From positions 1,447,309 through 1,511,308 of the forward strand of contig ML660774.1 in the NCBI GenBank assembly GCA_007570785.1: 64,000 nucleotides of DNA, written 5' to 3'. This DNA comes from Antilocapra americana (lineage: Eukaryota; Chordata; Mammalia; Artiodactyla; Antilocapridae). Position numbers and translations under genes: made by a program. Below are positions 34,727 to 45,635 of this stretch, piece by piece (positions within the stretch are counted from its first letter, which is position 1; each line of letters begins with the position of its first letter). The notes beneath the pieces are model-generated. The model was not told the DNA's origin. It saw only the letters and a program-made list of their open reading frames with translations, and did no database searches.

Positions 34727-36920
34727 GTGTGTGTTGATGCAAAAATCCTCAACAAAATTTTAGCAAACAGAATCCAACAACATATTAAAAAGACCATACA
34801 TCATGACCAAGTGGGCTTTGTCCCAAGGAGGAAAGGATTCTTTAGTATTCACAAATCAATCAACGTAATACACCACATTAACAAATTGAAAGATAAAAAC
34901 TATATGATTATCTCAATAGATGCAGAGAAAGTCTTTGTCAAAATTCAACACCTATTTATGATTAAAAACTCTCTAAATGGCAGGCATAGAAGGAACATCA
35001 CTTAACATAATGAAAGCCATATACGATAAACCCACAGCAAACATTATCCTCAATGGTGAAAAGTTGAAAGCATTTCCTCTAAAGTCAGGAATAAGACAAC
35101 TGTGTCCACTCTCATCACTACTATTCAACATAGTTTTGGAAGTTTTAACCACAGCAATCAGAGAAGATAAAGAAATAAAAGAAATCCAGATTGGAAAAGA
35201 AGAAGTAAAACTCTCAGTTTGCAGATGACATGGTCCTCTACATAGAAAACCCTAAAGACACCACTAGAAAACTACTAGAGCTAATCAATGAATATAGTAA
35301 AGTTGCAAGATACAAAATTAACACACAGAAATCCCTTGCAATCCTATATACTAACAATGAAAGAGAAATTAAGGAAATAATCCCATTCACCATTGCAACA
35401 GAAAGAATAAAATACTTAGGAATAAATTTACCTAAAGAAACAAAAGTCAAAGTCAGTCGTGTCTGACTTTTTGTGACCCCAGGAACTACAGTGTCAATGG
35501 ACTTCTCCAGGCCAGAATACTGGAGTGAGTAGCCTTTTTCTTCTCCAGGGGCTCTTACCAATTCAGGGATTGAGCCAAAGTCTCCTACATTGCAGGTGGA
35601 TTCTTTACCAGCTAAGCCACAAGGGAAGCCCTAAGAAACAAAGACCTATATATATAGAAAAGTGTAAAACACTGATGAAAGAAATCCAAGATGACACAGA
35701 TAGATGATAAATATACCATGTTCATGGATCAGAAGAATCAACATAGTGAAAATGAATATAGTACCCAAAGAAATGTATAGATTCAGTGCAATCCATATCA
35801 AGCTACCAACAATATTTTCCACAGAACTAGAATAAATTTCACAATTTGTGTGGAAACACAAAAAAGCTCAAATAGCCAAAGCAATCTTGAGAAGGAAGAA
35901 TGGAGCTGGAGGAATCAAGCCTGCCTGACTTCAGACTATACTACAAAGCTACAGTCATCAAGGCAGTATGGTACTGGCATAAAAACAAAAATATAGATCA
36001 ATGGAACAAAATATAAAGCCCAGAGATGAATCCACACACCAATAGACATCTTATCTCTGACAAAAGAGGCAAAAATATACCATGGAGAAAAGACAACATC
36101 TTTAACAAGTGGTGCTGGGAAAACCTGTAAAAGAATGAAATTAGAACACTTTCTCTAAGACCATACACAAAAATAAATTCAAAATGAATTAAAGTCTAAA
36201 TGTAAGACCAGAAACTATAAAACTCCTAGAGGAAAACATAGGCAGAACATTCTCCGACATAAATCACAGCAGGATCTTTTATGACCCTCCTCCCAGAGTA
36301 ATGGAAATAAAAGCAAAAATACAAATGAGACCTAAATAAACTTAAAAGCTTTTGCACAATGAAGGAAACTATAAGCAAGGTGAAAAGATAGGCTTCAGAA
36401 TGGGAGAAAATAATAGCAAACAAAACAACTGACAAAGAATCTCAAAAATATACAAGTAGCTCCTATAGCTCAATACCAGAAACATAAACAATCCAATCAA
36501 AAAATGGGCCAAAGAACTAAACAGACTTCTCTCAAAAGAAGACACACAGATGGCTAACAAACACATGAAAAGATGCTCAACATCACTCATTATCAGAGAA
36601 ATGCGAATCTATACCACAATGAGGTACCATCTCATGCCAGTCAGAATGGCTGCTATCAAAAAGTCTACAAACAATCAGTGCGGAGAGGGTGTGGAGAAAA
36701 GGGAACCCTCTTACACTGTTGGTGGGAATGCAAACTAGTACAGCCACTATGGAGAACAGTGTGGAGATTCCTTAAAAAACTGGAAACAGAACTGCCACAT
36801 GACCCAGTAATCCCACTGCTGGGCATACACACCAAGGAAACCATAATTGAAAGAGACACATGTACCCCCAGTGTTCATCACAGCACTGTTTACAAAGGCC
36901 AGGACATAGAAGCAACCTAG
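34727..36920 (+). pseudogene. L1 ORF2 remnant (RT to C-terminal Cys domain)
   Basis: ORF2p normally carries endonuclease, reverse transcriptase and a C-terminal Cys-rich domain; here the endonuclease is lost by truncation. Visible in order: '[19 protein letters not shown]' (RT fingers, about 34770), '[12 protein letters not shown]' (motif A, normally IDAEKAFDK; second Asp missing), then the catalytic FADD codons at 35218-35229. The preceding frame reads 'KLSVCR' and stops, so a frameshift falls just before FADD. A SINE interrupts at 35445. Near the end '[16 protein letters not shown]' keeps C-x7-H-x4-C, but the first Cys of CX3CX7HX4C is changed (VRRGC). Non-functional. Confidence 0.93.
35433..35642 (-). 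mobile_element. Bov-tA SINE inside L1
   Basis: Antisense Bov-tA (about 35445-35631). The flanking 'taa[a]gaaacaaa' copies (35433-35444, 35632-35642) are the TSD. Confidence 0.94.
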
Positions 36921-37490
36921 ATGTCCATTGGCAGACAAATGGATAAGAAATCTGTGGTACATTTACACAATGGAATATTATTCAGCTATTAAAAAATGCA
37001 TTTGAGTCAGTTCTGATGAGGTGGATGAAACCTGGGCCTATTATACAGAGTGAAGCAAGTCAGAAAGAAAAACACCAAAACAGTATATTAATCCTTATAC
37101 ATGGAATTTAGAAAGATGGTAATGATGACCCTACATGCAAGACAGCAAAAAAGACACAGATATAAAGAACAGACGTTTGGACTCTGTGGGAGAAAGAGAG
37201 GGTGGGATGATTTGAGAGAATAGCACTGAAACATGTGTATTACCATATATGAAACAGATGACTAGACCAAGTTCAATACATGGAACAGGGAACTCAAAGC
37301 CGGTGCACTGGGACAACCCTGAGGGATGGGATGGGGAGGAAGGGGGGAGGGGGTTTGGGATGGGGAACACACGCACACCTGTGGCTGATTCATGTCAATG
37401 TATGGCAAAATCCACCAACATATTGTAAAGTAATTAGACTCCAATTAAAATAATTAAAAATAAGTAAATAATAAAAATTATGAAAAATAA

Positions 37491-37789
37491 ATTTACATTT
37501 ATTGGCATACAACTGCATTTATGTGTATATATCTAGCTTCCTTTTGTACTTCCTTACTTTCTCAATTTCTCCCTTCCCTTTTCTTTCTTCTGGTACCAAA
37601 CACATTTTCTTCAAAATCAGCATAAGGAAGTCAAAATAAAAAAAGCCTTCATCATTTTTTCAAAACCGTAGAGCATACTGGTCCTGTTATCCTATATTAT
37701 AGATACACTGTTGTATTGGCTAATCTGCTCATTTTATGTATGCAAAGAGTTCCCATTCACATTATTTATTAGTTATTGAGTAGACCAGA
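37491..37789. other. unique AT-rich spacer
   Basis: Nothing recognised. Confidence 0.5.
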
Positions 37790-38518
37790 AAGCAAAGTCA
37801 AGTAGACCTTAGAAAGCATCACTATGAACAAAGCTAGTGGAGGTCATGGAATTCCAGTTGAGCTGTTTCAAATCCTAAAAGATGATGTTAATTGTTGCAC
37901 TCAATATGCCAGCTAACACATTTTTGAGGGCTTCAAAATCACTGCAGATAGTGACTGCAGTGAGAAATTAAAAGACACTTGCTCCTTGGAAGAAAAGCTA
38001 TGACAAACCTAGACAGCATATTAAAAAGTAGAGACATTGCTTTACCAATAAATGTTTGTATTGTCAAAGCCATGGTTTTTTTCCCCAGTAGTCATGTATG
38101 CATGTGAGAGCTGGACTATAAAGAAAGCTGAGCACCAAAGAATTGATGCTTTTGAACTGTGGTGCTGGAGAAGACACTTGAGAGTCCCTTGGACTGCAAG
38201 GAGATCCAACTAGTCCATCCTAAAGGAGATCGGTCCTGAGTATTCATTGGAAGGACTGATGCTGAAGCTGAAGCTACAATCCTTTGGCCACCTGATGTGA
38301 AGAACTGATTCATCAGAAAAGACCCTGATGATGGGTATGGTTGAAGTCAGGAGGAGCGACAGAAAATGAGGTGGTTGGATGGCATCACTGACTCGATGGA
38401 CATGAGTTTGAGTAAGCTCTGGGAGTTGGTCATGGACTGGGAAGCCTGGTGTGCTACAGTCCATGGCATCACAGAGTCCGACACGACCGAGTGAGTGAAC
38501 TGAGATGAACTGAACTGA
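37790..38518 (+). mobile_element. BovB LINE with internal deletion
   Basis: The left part (37790-37913) is the region just before the RT fingers ('agcatcactatgaacaaagc', 'gagctgtttcaaatcc', 'caatatgccagc'). The sequence then jumps near 37914-37925 to 'gggcttcaaaatcactgc', skipping roughly 0.8 kb that should hold most of RT including YADD. The 3' part is complete to 'gatgaactgaactgatt'. Non-autonomous. Confidence 0.93.
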
Positions 38519-38539
38519 TTGAGAAGACCAAGAAGGAAG

Positions 38540-39640
38540 CCCAAAGAAGTAACAGGTGCTGGTCAGGATAGACTCTGTAGGTCCAGGGAGGGGCTTCAGT
38601 GAAAATGACAGCCATTGGAACAGTGTGAGCAGAGGACTGTCATGAGTGAAATGGTATTTTAGAAGCACCTGTCAATGCTGAGTTGAGAACTGACAGTTGG
38701 AGGGAAGGTGAAAGGAAGGAGGCAAGTTTGGAAGCTCTCCAAAAATCCTAGCAGGAGACAGCAGTGGCCTGGGCCAGGACAAGCAAGGACAGACCAGGCA
38801 GGACAGCAGTGCAGATGCTAAGAAGTGGGAAGCTTTGGGGTGTATGTTGATGATGGAAGCAGACAAGTTTACTGGCAGCTTAGACTTGACAGCTTTAGAG
38901 AAAAAAAAGAACCCAGAATATTTTCAAGGCTTTTATCCTAAACTGTATGCAAAGGATGATACTGTTGCAAAATAAAATCAGGAAAACTATGGGTACAACA
39001 GGTTTTAGAAAAGACTCTATTTTCAGTTAGGAAGAATTTAAATGTGAGTTATCTGTCACCCACATGGTGATTTTCAGTGGGCAATTGGTGTTCAGTTGCT
39101 CCATCATGTCTGACTCTTTTGAGACCCCATGAACTGTACCCCGCCAGGCTTCTCTGTCCATGCGATTTCCCAGGCAAGAATACTGGAATGGGTTGCCATT
39201 TCCTTCACAAGGGGATCTTCCCAACCCAGGGATCGAACTCATGTCTCCTACATTGACAGGCAAATTCTTTACCACTGAGCCATGGGGGAAACCCACAGTA
39301 GGCAATTGGATGCATGAATTTTAAGTTCAGGAGAGAGATCTGTCTAGGAGATTTAAATTTAGAAAGCATCATTTAATAGAAGATTTGTAAATCAGGACCT
39401 GGCCAAAGTCACATAAAGAGAAAGGAGTTAGGTCTGAGTGCTGAATGTGAGGGCTCTGCCCTGTGGGGATGTGGTTAGAAAAGTGGAGTCTGCGGTGATG
39501 GGCCAGCGGTCAGTCATGATCCACAGAGTGAGGTGTGAGGGAAGCCCGGGAGACCCTGGGCTGCTGGATCAAGGAGGATGAAGACCTGATCATTGACTGT
39601 AGCAACGTGGAGAGTGCTGATGGTCTTTGTTTCCCTAGAA
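38540..39640 (+). repeat. ancient L2-type element, nearly 0.9 kb
   Basis: Old repeat of the 31.1 kb type: 'ccattggaacagtgtgagca', 'gcagtggcctgggccagg', 'ggcaattggatgcatg', then 'gatcattgactgtagcaacg'. Split by a SINE at 39089-39295. Confidence 0.5.
39075..39309 (-). mobile_element. Bov-tA SINE in L2-type repeat, 14-bp TSD
   Basis: Antisense Bov-tA between 'cagt[g/a]ggcaattgg' copies at 39075-39088 and 39296-39309. Confidence 0.96.
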
Positions 39641-40189
39641 GGGACAATAGAAATAATTATCAATTAATAATGATATAATTCATTGCATTTTGTGATTTTC
39701 CTCACCTTGACAGCACTTATATTGTATCCCTGGCAGTCCTTAAAGTGTTTTTCAACCACTGAATCTTTGATTCCTTAAAATGAACTATAGAGAGGAGCCC
39801 ATCTTTCTTTCTACCTTAGCGGTACAGCAACTGACATCATTGAGGTTATGAAACAGGGTCACGATATAAAATGTGGCCTGAAGTGGTCTGATTTTAGAGA
39901 CCATAATCTTAAGCACTGACTAAGAGGTAAAGGAATGCAAAGATCAACTTTGTGTATGATTCTAAGTAGTATAATGGAGAAAACAAAAACCATCATCTTT
40001 GAATCGTTACTGAGTGATAAATTCAGAATATTTTCATATCTAGTTTTACCCTTAAATATTTGCTCCTTTAGTAAACAGTTGAGCCATTAACAATTAGGCT
40101 CTGGCTGTTTAAAAATATTTAAACATCTTAATTTTTCATGTTTTTAAATTAAAAATGCTTCTGGTCTGAGTCCCTTAGATGGCAGAGTA
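39641..40189. other. unique AT-rich DNA
   Basis: Nothing recognised. Confidence 0.5.
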
Positions 40190-40591
40190 GTACTCAGATG
40201 GACGAAACTGGAGCCCATTATTCAGAGTGAAGTAAGCCAGAAGCAAAAACAACAATACAGTATATTAATGCATATATATGGAATTTAGAAAGATGGTAAC
40301 GAGAACCCAGCATGCGAGACAGCAAAAGGAACGCAGATGTATAGAATAGACTTGTGGACTCTGTGGATGAGGGAAAGGGTGGGATGATATGGGAGAATGG
40401 CATCGAAACATGTTAATTACCATATGTCTAATCAATCGCCAGCCCAGGATTGATGCTCGGGGCTGGTGCAACGAGATTTCCTGGGGGGAGGGAGGAGGGA
40501 GGGGGGTCCTGGAGGGGGAGCATATGTAAACCCATGGTGATATCATGTCATTGTATGGCAAAACCAATAAAAAAAAAAAACAAAAAAAAAA
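40190..40591 (+). mobile_element. young bovine-type L1 3' end, sense
   Basis: Short 5'-truncated L1: 'actcagatggacgaaactgg', 'tagaaagatggtaacgagaa', 'gcccaggattgatgctcggg', 'gagatttcctggggggaggg', then 'atgtcattgtatggcaaaac' and a poly-A tail of about 23 bp with one C (40567-40590). No coding sequence. No TSD resolved. Confidence 0.95.
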
Positions 40592-40685
40592 CCCAAATGA
40601 AATAATGTAAATAAAATTGTATATAAACTCTCAAAAAAAGAGTAAGATTTATTTGTTTTCCATGGATTAAGTAATTTTAAAAAAA
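40592..40685. other. short unique spacer
   Basis: A-rich spacer. Confidence 0.4.
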
Positions 40686-40832
40686 ATTTATTGGAATATA
40701 ATTGATTAGCAATGATGTGTTAGTTCCAGGTGCTCTGTAACAACCTAAATGGGAAAAGAATTTCAAAAAGATACATATATGTACATATATAGTTGAATCA
40801 TTTCACTGTACACTGGAAACTGGCACTGGCTT
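40686..40832 (-). mobile_element. small 5'-inverted older L1 end
   Basis: 40686-40739 is an antisense L1 3' end ('atttattggaatataattga', 'tgttagttccagg'). 40739-40832 is the adjoining upstream L1 sequence in sense ('cctaaatgggaaaagaattt', 'gtacactggaaactggcac'). The head-to-head arrangement fits a small twin-primed insertion. Confidence 0.6.
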
Positions 40833-41087
40833 TTAAGTTTTGAACCTCAACTTGGACCTTTCGTACTGGAAACTCAAGATAGGCACCGACAGCAAAAGCA
40901 TAATCCAGCAGCCACTACTATCATTTCATCCACCAGTCACATGGGAACATACTCCTTTGTAACAAACCTGGGCAAAGGGTTAATCCAATTATTTACAGCT
41001 CCTCCTCTATGTCCCCTAGTGTGTAGCCTTGTTTTCTATTACTATTATTGTTATTATTACTTACTGTAAAATCAAGACTTGATTTTA
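40833..41087. other. unique DNA with (TTA)n
   Basis: A short imperfect TTA/TTG repeat at about 41036-41063. Otherwise unique. Confidence 0.5.
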
Positions 41088-41525
41088 TTATACTCATTTA
41101 AGATCATCTGGGATTCAGTTCACTTCAGTCGTGTCTGACTCTTTGTGACCCCATGGACCACAGCACGCCAGGCCTCCCTGTCCATCACCAACTCCCAAAC
41201 TGATGTCCATTGAGTCGGTGATGCCATCCAACCATCTCATCCTCTGTCATCCCCTTTTCCTCCTGCCTTCAATCTTTCCCAGCATCAGGGTCTTGTCCAA
41301 GGAGTCAGATCTTCGCATCAGATGGCCAAAGTATTGGAGTTTCAGCTTTGTCATCAGTCCTTCCAATGAATATTCAGGACTGATTTCCTTTAGGATGGAC
41401 TGGTTGGATCTCCTTGCTGTCCAAGGGACTCTCAAGAGTCTTCTCCAACACCACGGTTCAAAGGTATCAAATCTTTGGCGCCTAGTTTTCTTGATAGTTA
41501 TACCCATTTAAGACCATCTGGGATT
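41088..41525 (-). mobile_element. BovB 3' fragment, antisense, 28-bp TSD
   Basis: 382 bp of the BovB 3' end (41116-41497). Flanks 41088-41115 and 41498-41525 are 28-bp direct repeats with two mismatches, both containing 'catctgggatt'. The minus-strand frame 41507-41247 keeps the BovB C-terminal tail ('FEPWCWRRLLRVPWTARRS'). Confidence 0.97.
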
Positions 41526-42415
41526 AAACTGAAATAATTGGAGTTAACCAAACCCACCATCTTTAATTCTTAAGCTCATTGAAACTTCCAATTCTTTAGG
41601 TTATATGTATTATTTTTTTTAAATCAAAATGTGCCACACACATTTCATTTTTGCCCAAAATTAACTGTATTGTCTACTTTGTTTCCTCAAAGTGAATACA
41701 TTTGAAACTCACTGCTTCAGTTGAGCTTAATTTTTGCTTAAACAATTTTCCCCAAACTCTAGTCTGATGATACCCATGTTTCTTTACAAGGCCTTCTCCA
41801 GGAGACAGTTTCTTAGAATTAATAAGATTGCCTCATATTTCTGCTTTACTATTTAAAATTTTATTACCTATCAGATTTTATTGTATTTCACTTTGTAAAG
41901 TTTGTTTCCTTACCACACTTTCCATTTGTAAAGGGACACATTTGTGTGTGAGTGTTTTATTCATAATATACTTATTTTATCTATTCCTTGGTTGTAAACT
42001 AAACAGAGATTGCAACATTTAACCTGCTCAGACCTACTATGACATTTTGAAAAGTTAGACTTCATCTGGTAACAGGAAGTTATGATATATTCAAGTAGTG
42101 GGGTGAAGTAAGTGATTTGTGAAATGTAAGCCTAGAACCAGGGTAGCACATGGGTTGGAAGAGGAAATGGCTGGATCCAGGGAGGCCAGCCAGTATGTGA
42201 CTGAAATAGTATTGTCAAGAGTCAATTAGCTCTGAATTTCTAAAATAGAAGTAGAAGTGGTGGAAAAGTGACAAAATTTGTGACATGTTCAAAACATTAA
42301 ATATTTTCCTCCACTGTTCTAGGACACTGAGAAACAGAACTAATGAAAAATTTCCCCTAGAATCATCTTTCCTCACTGTTATTATTTTGTTGCTGGTTTC
42401 ACCCCTCTTTCTCTT
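41526..42415. other. unique AT-rich DNA
   Basis: No repeat or exon recognised. Confidence 0.5.
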
Positions 42416-42631
42416 GTAATAGAATTTATTTTTTAGAGTAGTTTTAGGGCCACAGTGAAACTGAGAGGAAAGTACACAGACTTCCCAATCTGTCTTATGC
42501 ATAACCTCCATCTTATCATCATTCCTCACCAGACAGTACGCTTGTAACAATTTATGACGCTACATTAACATGTCATTATCAGCCAAAGCCCATAGTTTGC
42601 ACTAAGGCTGACCCATGGTGCTGTATAATCT
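42416..42631 (-). mobile_element. old L1M 3' untranslated region, antisense, part 1
   Basis: 'gtagttttagggccacagtg', 'catgtcattatcagccaaag', 'cccatagtttgcactaagg' match an antisense L1M 3' region. Host for the SINE and BovB that follow. Confidence 0.8.
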
Positions 42632-42870
42632 AGGCATGTGTGCTTGCTAAGTTCCCTCAGTCGTGTCTGACTCTTTGTGACCCCATGGACTGTAGCCCAC
42701 CAGGCTCCTCTGTCCATGGGATTCACCAGACAAGAATACTGGAGTGGAATGCCATGCTCTCCTCCAGGGCATCTTCCTGATCCAGGGATTGAACCCATGT
42801 CTCTGATATCTCCTGATCTGGCAACAGGGTTCTTTACTGGGAGCGCCACCTGAAGAGCCCTTTATATTCT
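42624..42870 (-). mobile_element. Bov-tA SINE inside old L1M
   Basis: Antisense Bov-tA (about 42632-42862). TSD 'tat[a/t]atct/tatattct' at 42624-42631 and 42863-42870, one mismatch. Confidence 0.94.
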
Positions 42871-42906
42871 CTGGGTTTGGACAAATGTAAAATGAATCAT
42901 ATGTTT
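42863..42906 (-). mobile_element. old L1M, antisense, part 2
   Basis: 'tctgggtttggacaaatgta' continues the L1M for about 40 bp before BovB begins. Confidence 0.75.
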
Positions 42907-43477
42907 AGTTCAGTTCAGCTGTTCAGTTGTGTCTGACTCTGTGACCCCATGGACTGCAGCATGCCAGGCTTACCTATCCAACACCAACTCCTGGGGCTTG
43001 CTCAAACTCATGTCCATCAAGTTGGTGATGCCATCCAACCATCATCCTCTGTTGTCCCCTTCTCCACCTGCCTTCAGTCCTTTCCAGCATCAGGGTCTTT
43101 TCTAATGAGTCAGCTCTTCACATCAGGTGGCCAAACTATTGGAGTTTCAGCTTCAACATCAGTACTTCCAATGAATATTCAGGACTGATTTCCTTAAAGA
43201 CTGACTGATTTGGTCTCCTTGCAGTCAAAGGGACTCTCAAAAATCTTCTCCAACACCACAATTCAAAAGCATCAGTTCTTCAGTGCTGAGTTTTCTTTAC
43301 GGTCTAACTCTCAACATCCATACATGACAGCTGGAAAAACCGTAGCATTGACGATATGGACCTTAGTCGGTTAAAGTAATGTCAGTAAAAATAATTTAAG
43401 ATTTTAATATGCTGTCCAGGCTTGTCATAGCTTTTCTTCCAGGGAGCAAGCAACTTTTAATTTCATGGCTGCAGCCA

Positions 43478-43768
43478 TCATCTGCAGTGATTCTGGAGTC
43501 TAAGAAAATAGTCTCTCACTGTTTCCATTGTTTCACAATCTACTTGCCATGAAGTGATGGGACCAGATGCCGTCATCTTAGCTTTTTGAATCTTGAGTTT
43601 TAAGCCAGCTTTTTCACTCTCCTCTTTCACCTTCATCAAGAGTCTCTTTAGTTCCTCTTCACATTCTCCCTGAAATTTTGAGTCCAGCTTGTGCTTCATT
43701 CTGGCATTTTGAGTGATATAGTCTGCATAGAAGTTAAATAAATATAGCCTTGACATACTCCTTTCCAA
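43478..43768 (-). pseudogene. BovB RT C-terminal part, YADD deleted
   Basis: The minus-strand frame reads 'SRLYLFNFYADYITQNARM', then passes from 'LDSKFQGECEEELKRLL' directly into the thumb region. In other BovB copies about 20 residues including the RYADDTTLMAES box lie between these points, so the polymerase catalytic aspartates are gone. Later 'ASGPITSWQVD' is normal. Ends by frameshift at 'YFLRLQNHCR'. Confidence 0.9.
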
Positions 43769-43874
43769 ATTTGGAACCAGTCCCTTGATCCAGGTCTGGT
43801 TCTAACTGCTGCTTCTTGACCTGCATACAGATTTCTCAGGAGACAGGTAAGGTCATCTGGTATTCCCATCTCTT

Positions 43875-44354
43875 TCAGAATTTCCCACAGCTTTTTTTCT
43901 GATCCACAGAATCAAAGGCTTTAGCAGAGTCAATGAAGCAGAAGTAGATGTTATTTTGTAATTCTGCTTTTTCAATGATCCAACAGATGTTGGCAATTTG
44001 ATCTCTGGTTCCTCTGCCTTTTCTAAATCCAGCTTGAACATCTGGAAGTTCATGGTTCAAATACTGTTGAAGACTGGCTTGGAGAATTTTGAGCATTACT
44101 TTGCTAGTGTATGAGATGAGTGCAATTGTGCAGTAGTTTGAACATTCCTTGGCATTGCTTTTCTTTGGGATTAGAATGAAAACTGACCTTTTCCAGTCCT
44201 GTGGCCACTGCTGAGCTTTCCAAATTTGCTGATATATTGAGTGCAGCACTTTCACAGCATCATCTTTTAGGATTTGAATTACCTCAGCTGGAATTCCATC
44301 ACTCCCACTAGCTTTGTTCATAATGATGTTTCTAAGGCCCACTTGACTTTGCAT
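43875..44354 (-). pseudogene. BovB reverse transcriptase N-terminal part
   Basis: A 159-codon frame: 'NKASGSDGIPAEVIQILKDD', 'QWPQDWKRSVFILIPKK', 'NYCTIALISYTSKVMLKIL', 'AGFRKGRGTRDQIAN' and motif A 'CFIDSAKAFDSV' with its catalytic aspartate. Product would copy RNA into DNA at a nicked target. The consensus arginine in 'SNYRTIALIS' is cysteine here. The frame is lost after 'KSCGKF'. Confidence 0.93.
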
Positions 44355-44440
44355 TCCAGTATGTCTGGCTCTAGTTGAGTGATTACACCATAGTAATTAT
44401 CTGGGTCATTAATAGCTTTTTTGTATAGTTTTTCTGTGTA

Positions 44441-44659
44441 TTATTGCCCCTTCTTAATATCTTCAGCTTCTGTTAGGTCCATACCATTTCTGTTCTTTAT
44501 TGTGACCATCTTTGCATGAAATGTTCCCTTGGTATCTCTAATTTTCTTGAAGAGATCTCTAGTCTTTCTCATTCTGTTGTTTTCTTCAATTTCTTTGCAT
44601 TGATCACTGAAGAAGGCTTTCTTTTCTCTCCTTGCTACTCTTTGGACCTCTGCATTCAA
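44441..44659 (-). pseudogene. BovB linker region fragment
   Basis: Charged helical segment between endonuclease and RT: 'VARREKKAFFSDQCKEIEEN', 'KTRDLFKKIRDTKGTFHAK', 'GMDLTEAEDIKK'. In frame for 72 codons, then a stop. Confidence 0.88.
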
Positions 44660-45275
44660 ATGGGTATATCTTTCCTTTTCTCCTTTTCCTTTTGCTTCTC
44701 TGCTTTTTCAGCTATTTGTAAGGCCGCCTCAGACAGCCATTTTGCCTTTTGCGTTTCTTCTTCTTGGGAGTGGTTTTGATTACTGCCTCTTGTTTCAATG
44801 TCATGAACCTCCATCCATAGTTCTTCAGGCACTCTATCTATCAGATCTATCCCTTGAATCTGTTTGTCACTTCCACCATATAATCATAAGGGATTTGATT
44901 TAAGTCATACCTAAATGGTCTAGTGATTTTCCCTACTTTCTTCAATTTCAGTCTGAATTTGGCAATGAGGAATTAATGATCTGAGCCACAGTCAACTCCT
45001 GGTTTTGTTTTTGCTGACAGTATAGGGCGTTTCTGTTTTTGGCTGAAAAGTATATAATCAGTTTGATTTCGGTGTTGACCATCTGGTGATGTCTATGTGT
45101 AGCATGGTCTCTTGTATGTGTTTGCTATGACCAGTGGGTTCTCTTGGCAAAACTCTGTTAGCCTTTGCCCTGCTTCATTCTGTACCCCAAGCCCAAACTT
45201 CCCTGTTACTCGAGGGATCTCTTGACTTCCTATTTGTGTATTCTAGTTGCCTATGATGAAAAGGACATCTTTTTT

Positions 45276-45635
45276 TCATGTTAGTTCTAGAAGGTCTTGT
45301 ATGTCTTCATAGAATCGTTCAACTTCAGCTTCCTCAGCATTAGTAGTTGGGACATAGACTTGGATTACTGTGATATTAAACGTTTTGCCTTGGAAATAAA
45401 CAGAGATAATTCTGTCATTTGTGAGATTGCACCAAAAGACTGCATTTTGGACTCTTCTGTTGACTGTGAGGGCTACTCCATTTCTTCTAAGGGATTCTTG
45501 CCTACAGTAGTAGATACAATGGTCATCTGAATTAAATTCACCCATTCTGGTCTGTTTTAGTTCACTGATTCCTAAAATGTAAATGTTCACTTTTGCCATC
45601 TCCTGTTTGACTGCTTCCAATTTGCCTTGATTCAT
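45276..45635 (-). pseudogene. BovB apurinic-type endonuclease N-terminus
   Basis: A 119-codon frame beginning 'MNQGKLEAVKQEM'. The catalytic glutamate of the EEP fold is seen at residue 25 in 'ILGISELKQTRMG', and the next conserved block is 'NITVIQVYVPTTN'. In an active element this domain nicks the target to prime reverse transcription. The frame stops after 'QDLLELT', at the point where the domain should continue (GDWNAK block), so catalytic Asp/His residues are out of frame. Confidence 0.92.

Larger units (their letters stand above)
34726..37490 (+). mobile_element. L1 LINE, 5'-truncated, sense, with nested SINE
   Basis: About 2.57 kb of L1 once the SINE at 35445-35631 is removed, from ORF2 RT ('caaaaatcctcaacaaaatt') through the 3' untranslated region ('ggtgcactgggacaaccc', then a G-rich tract near 37320-37360) to an A-rich tail near 37450-37490. 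The 3' end differs from the young copies at 40.2, 48.4, 54.5 and 61 kb, so this is an older ruminant L1. Many frameshifts. No clear TSD. Confidence 0.95.

Noticed and set aside
37905..37930. Spliced-RNA origin of the BovB internal deletion
   Set aside because: No GT/AG-compatible sites in the expected parental sequence at the junction.
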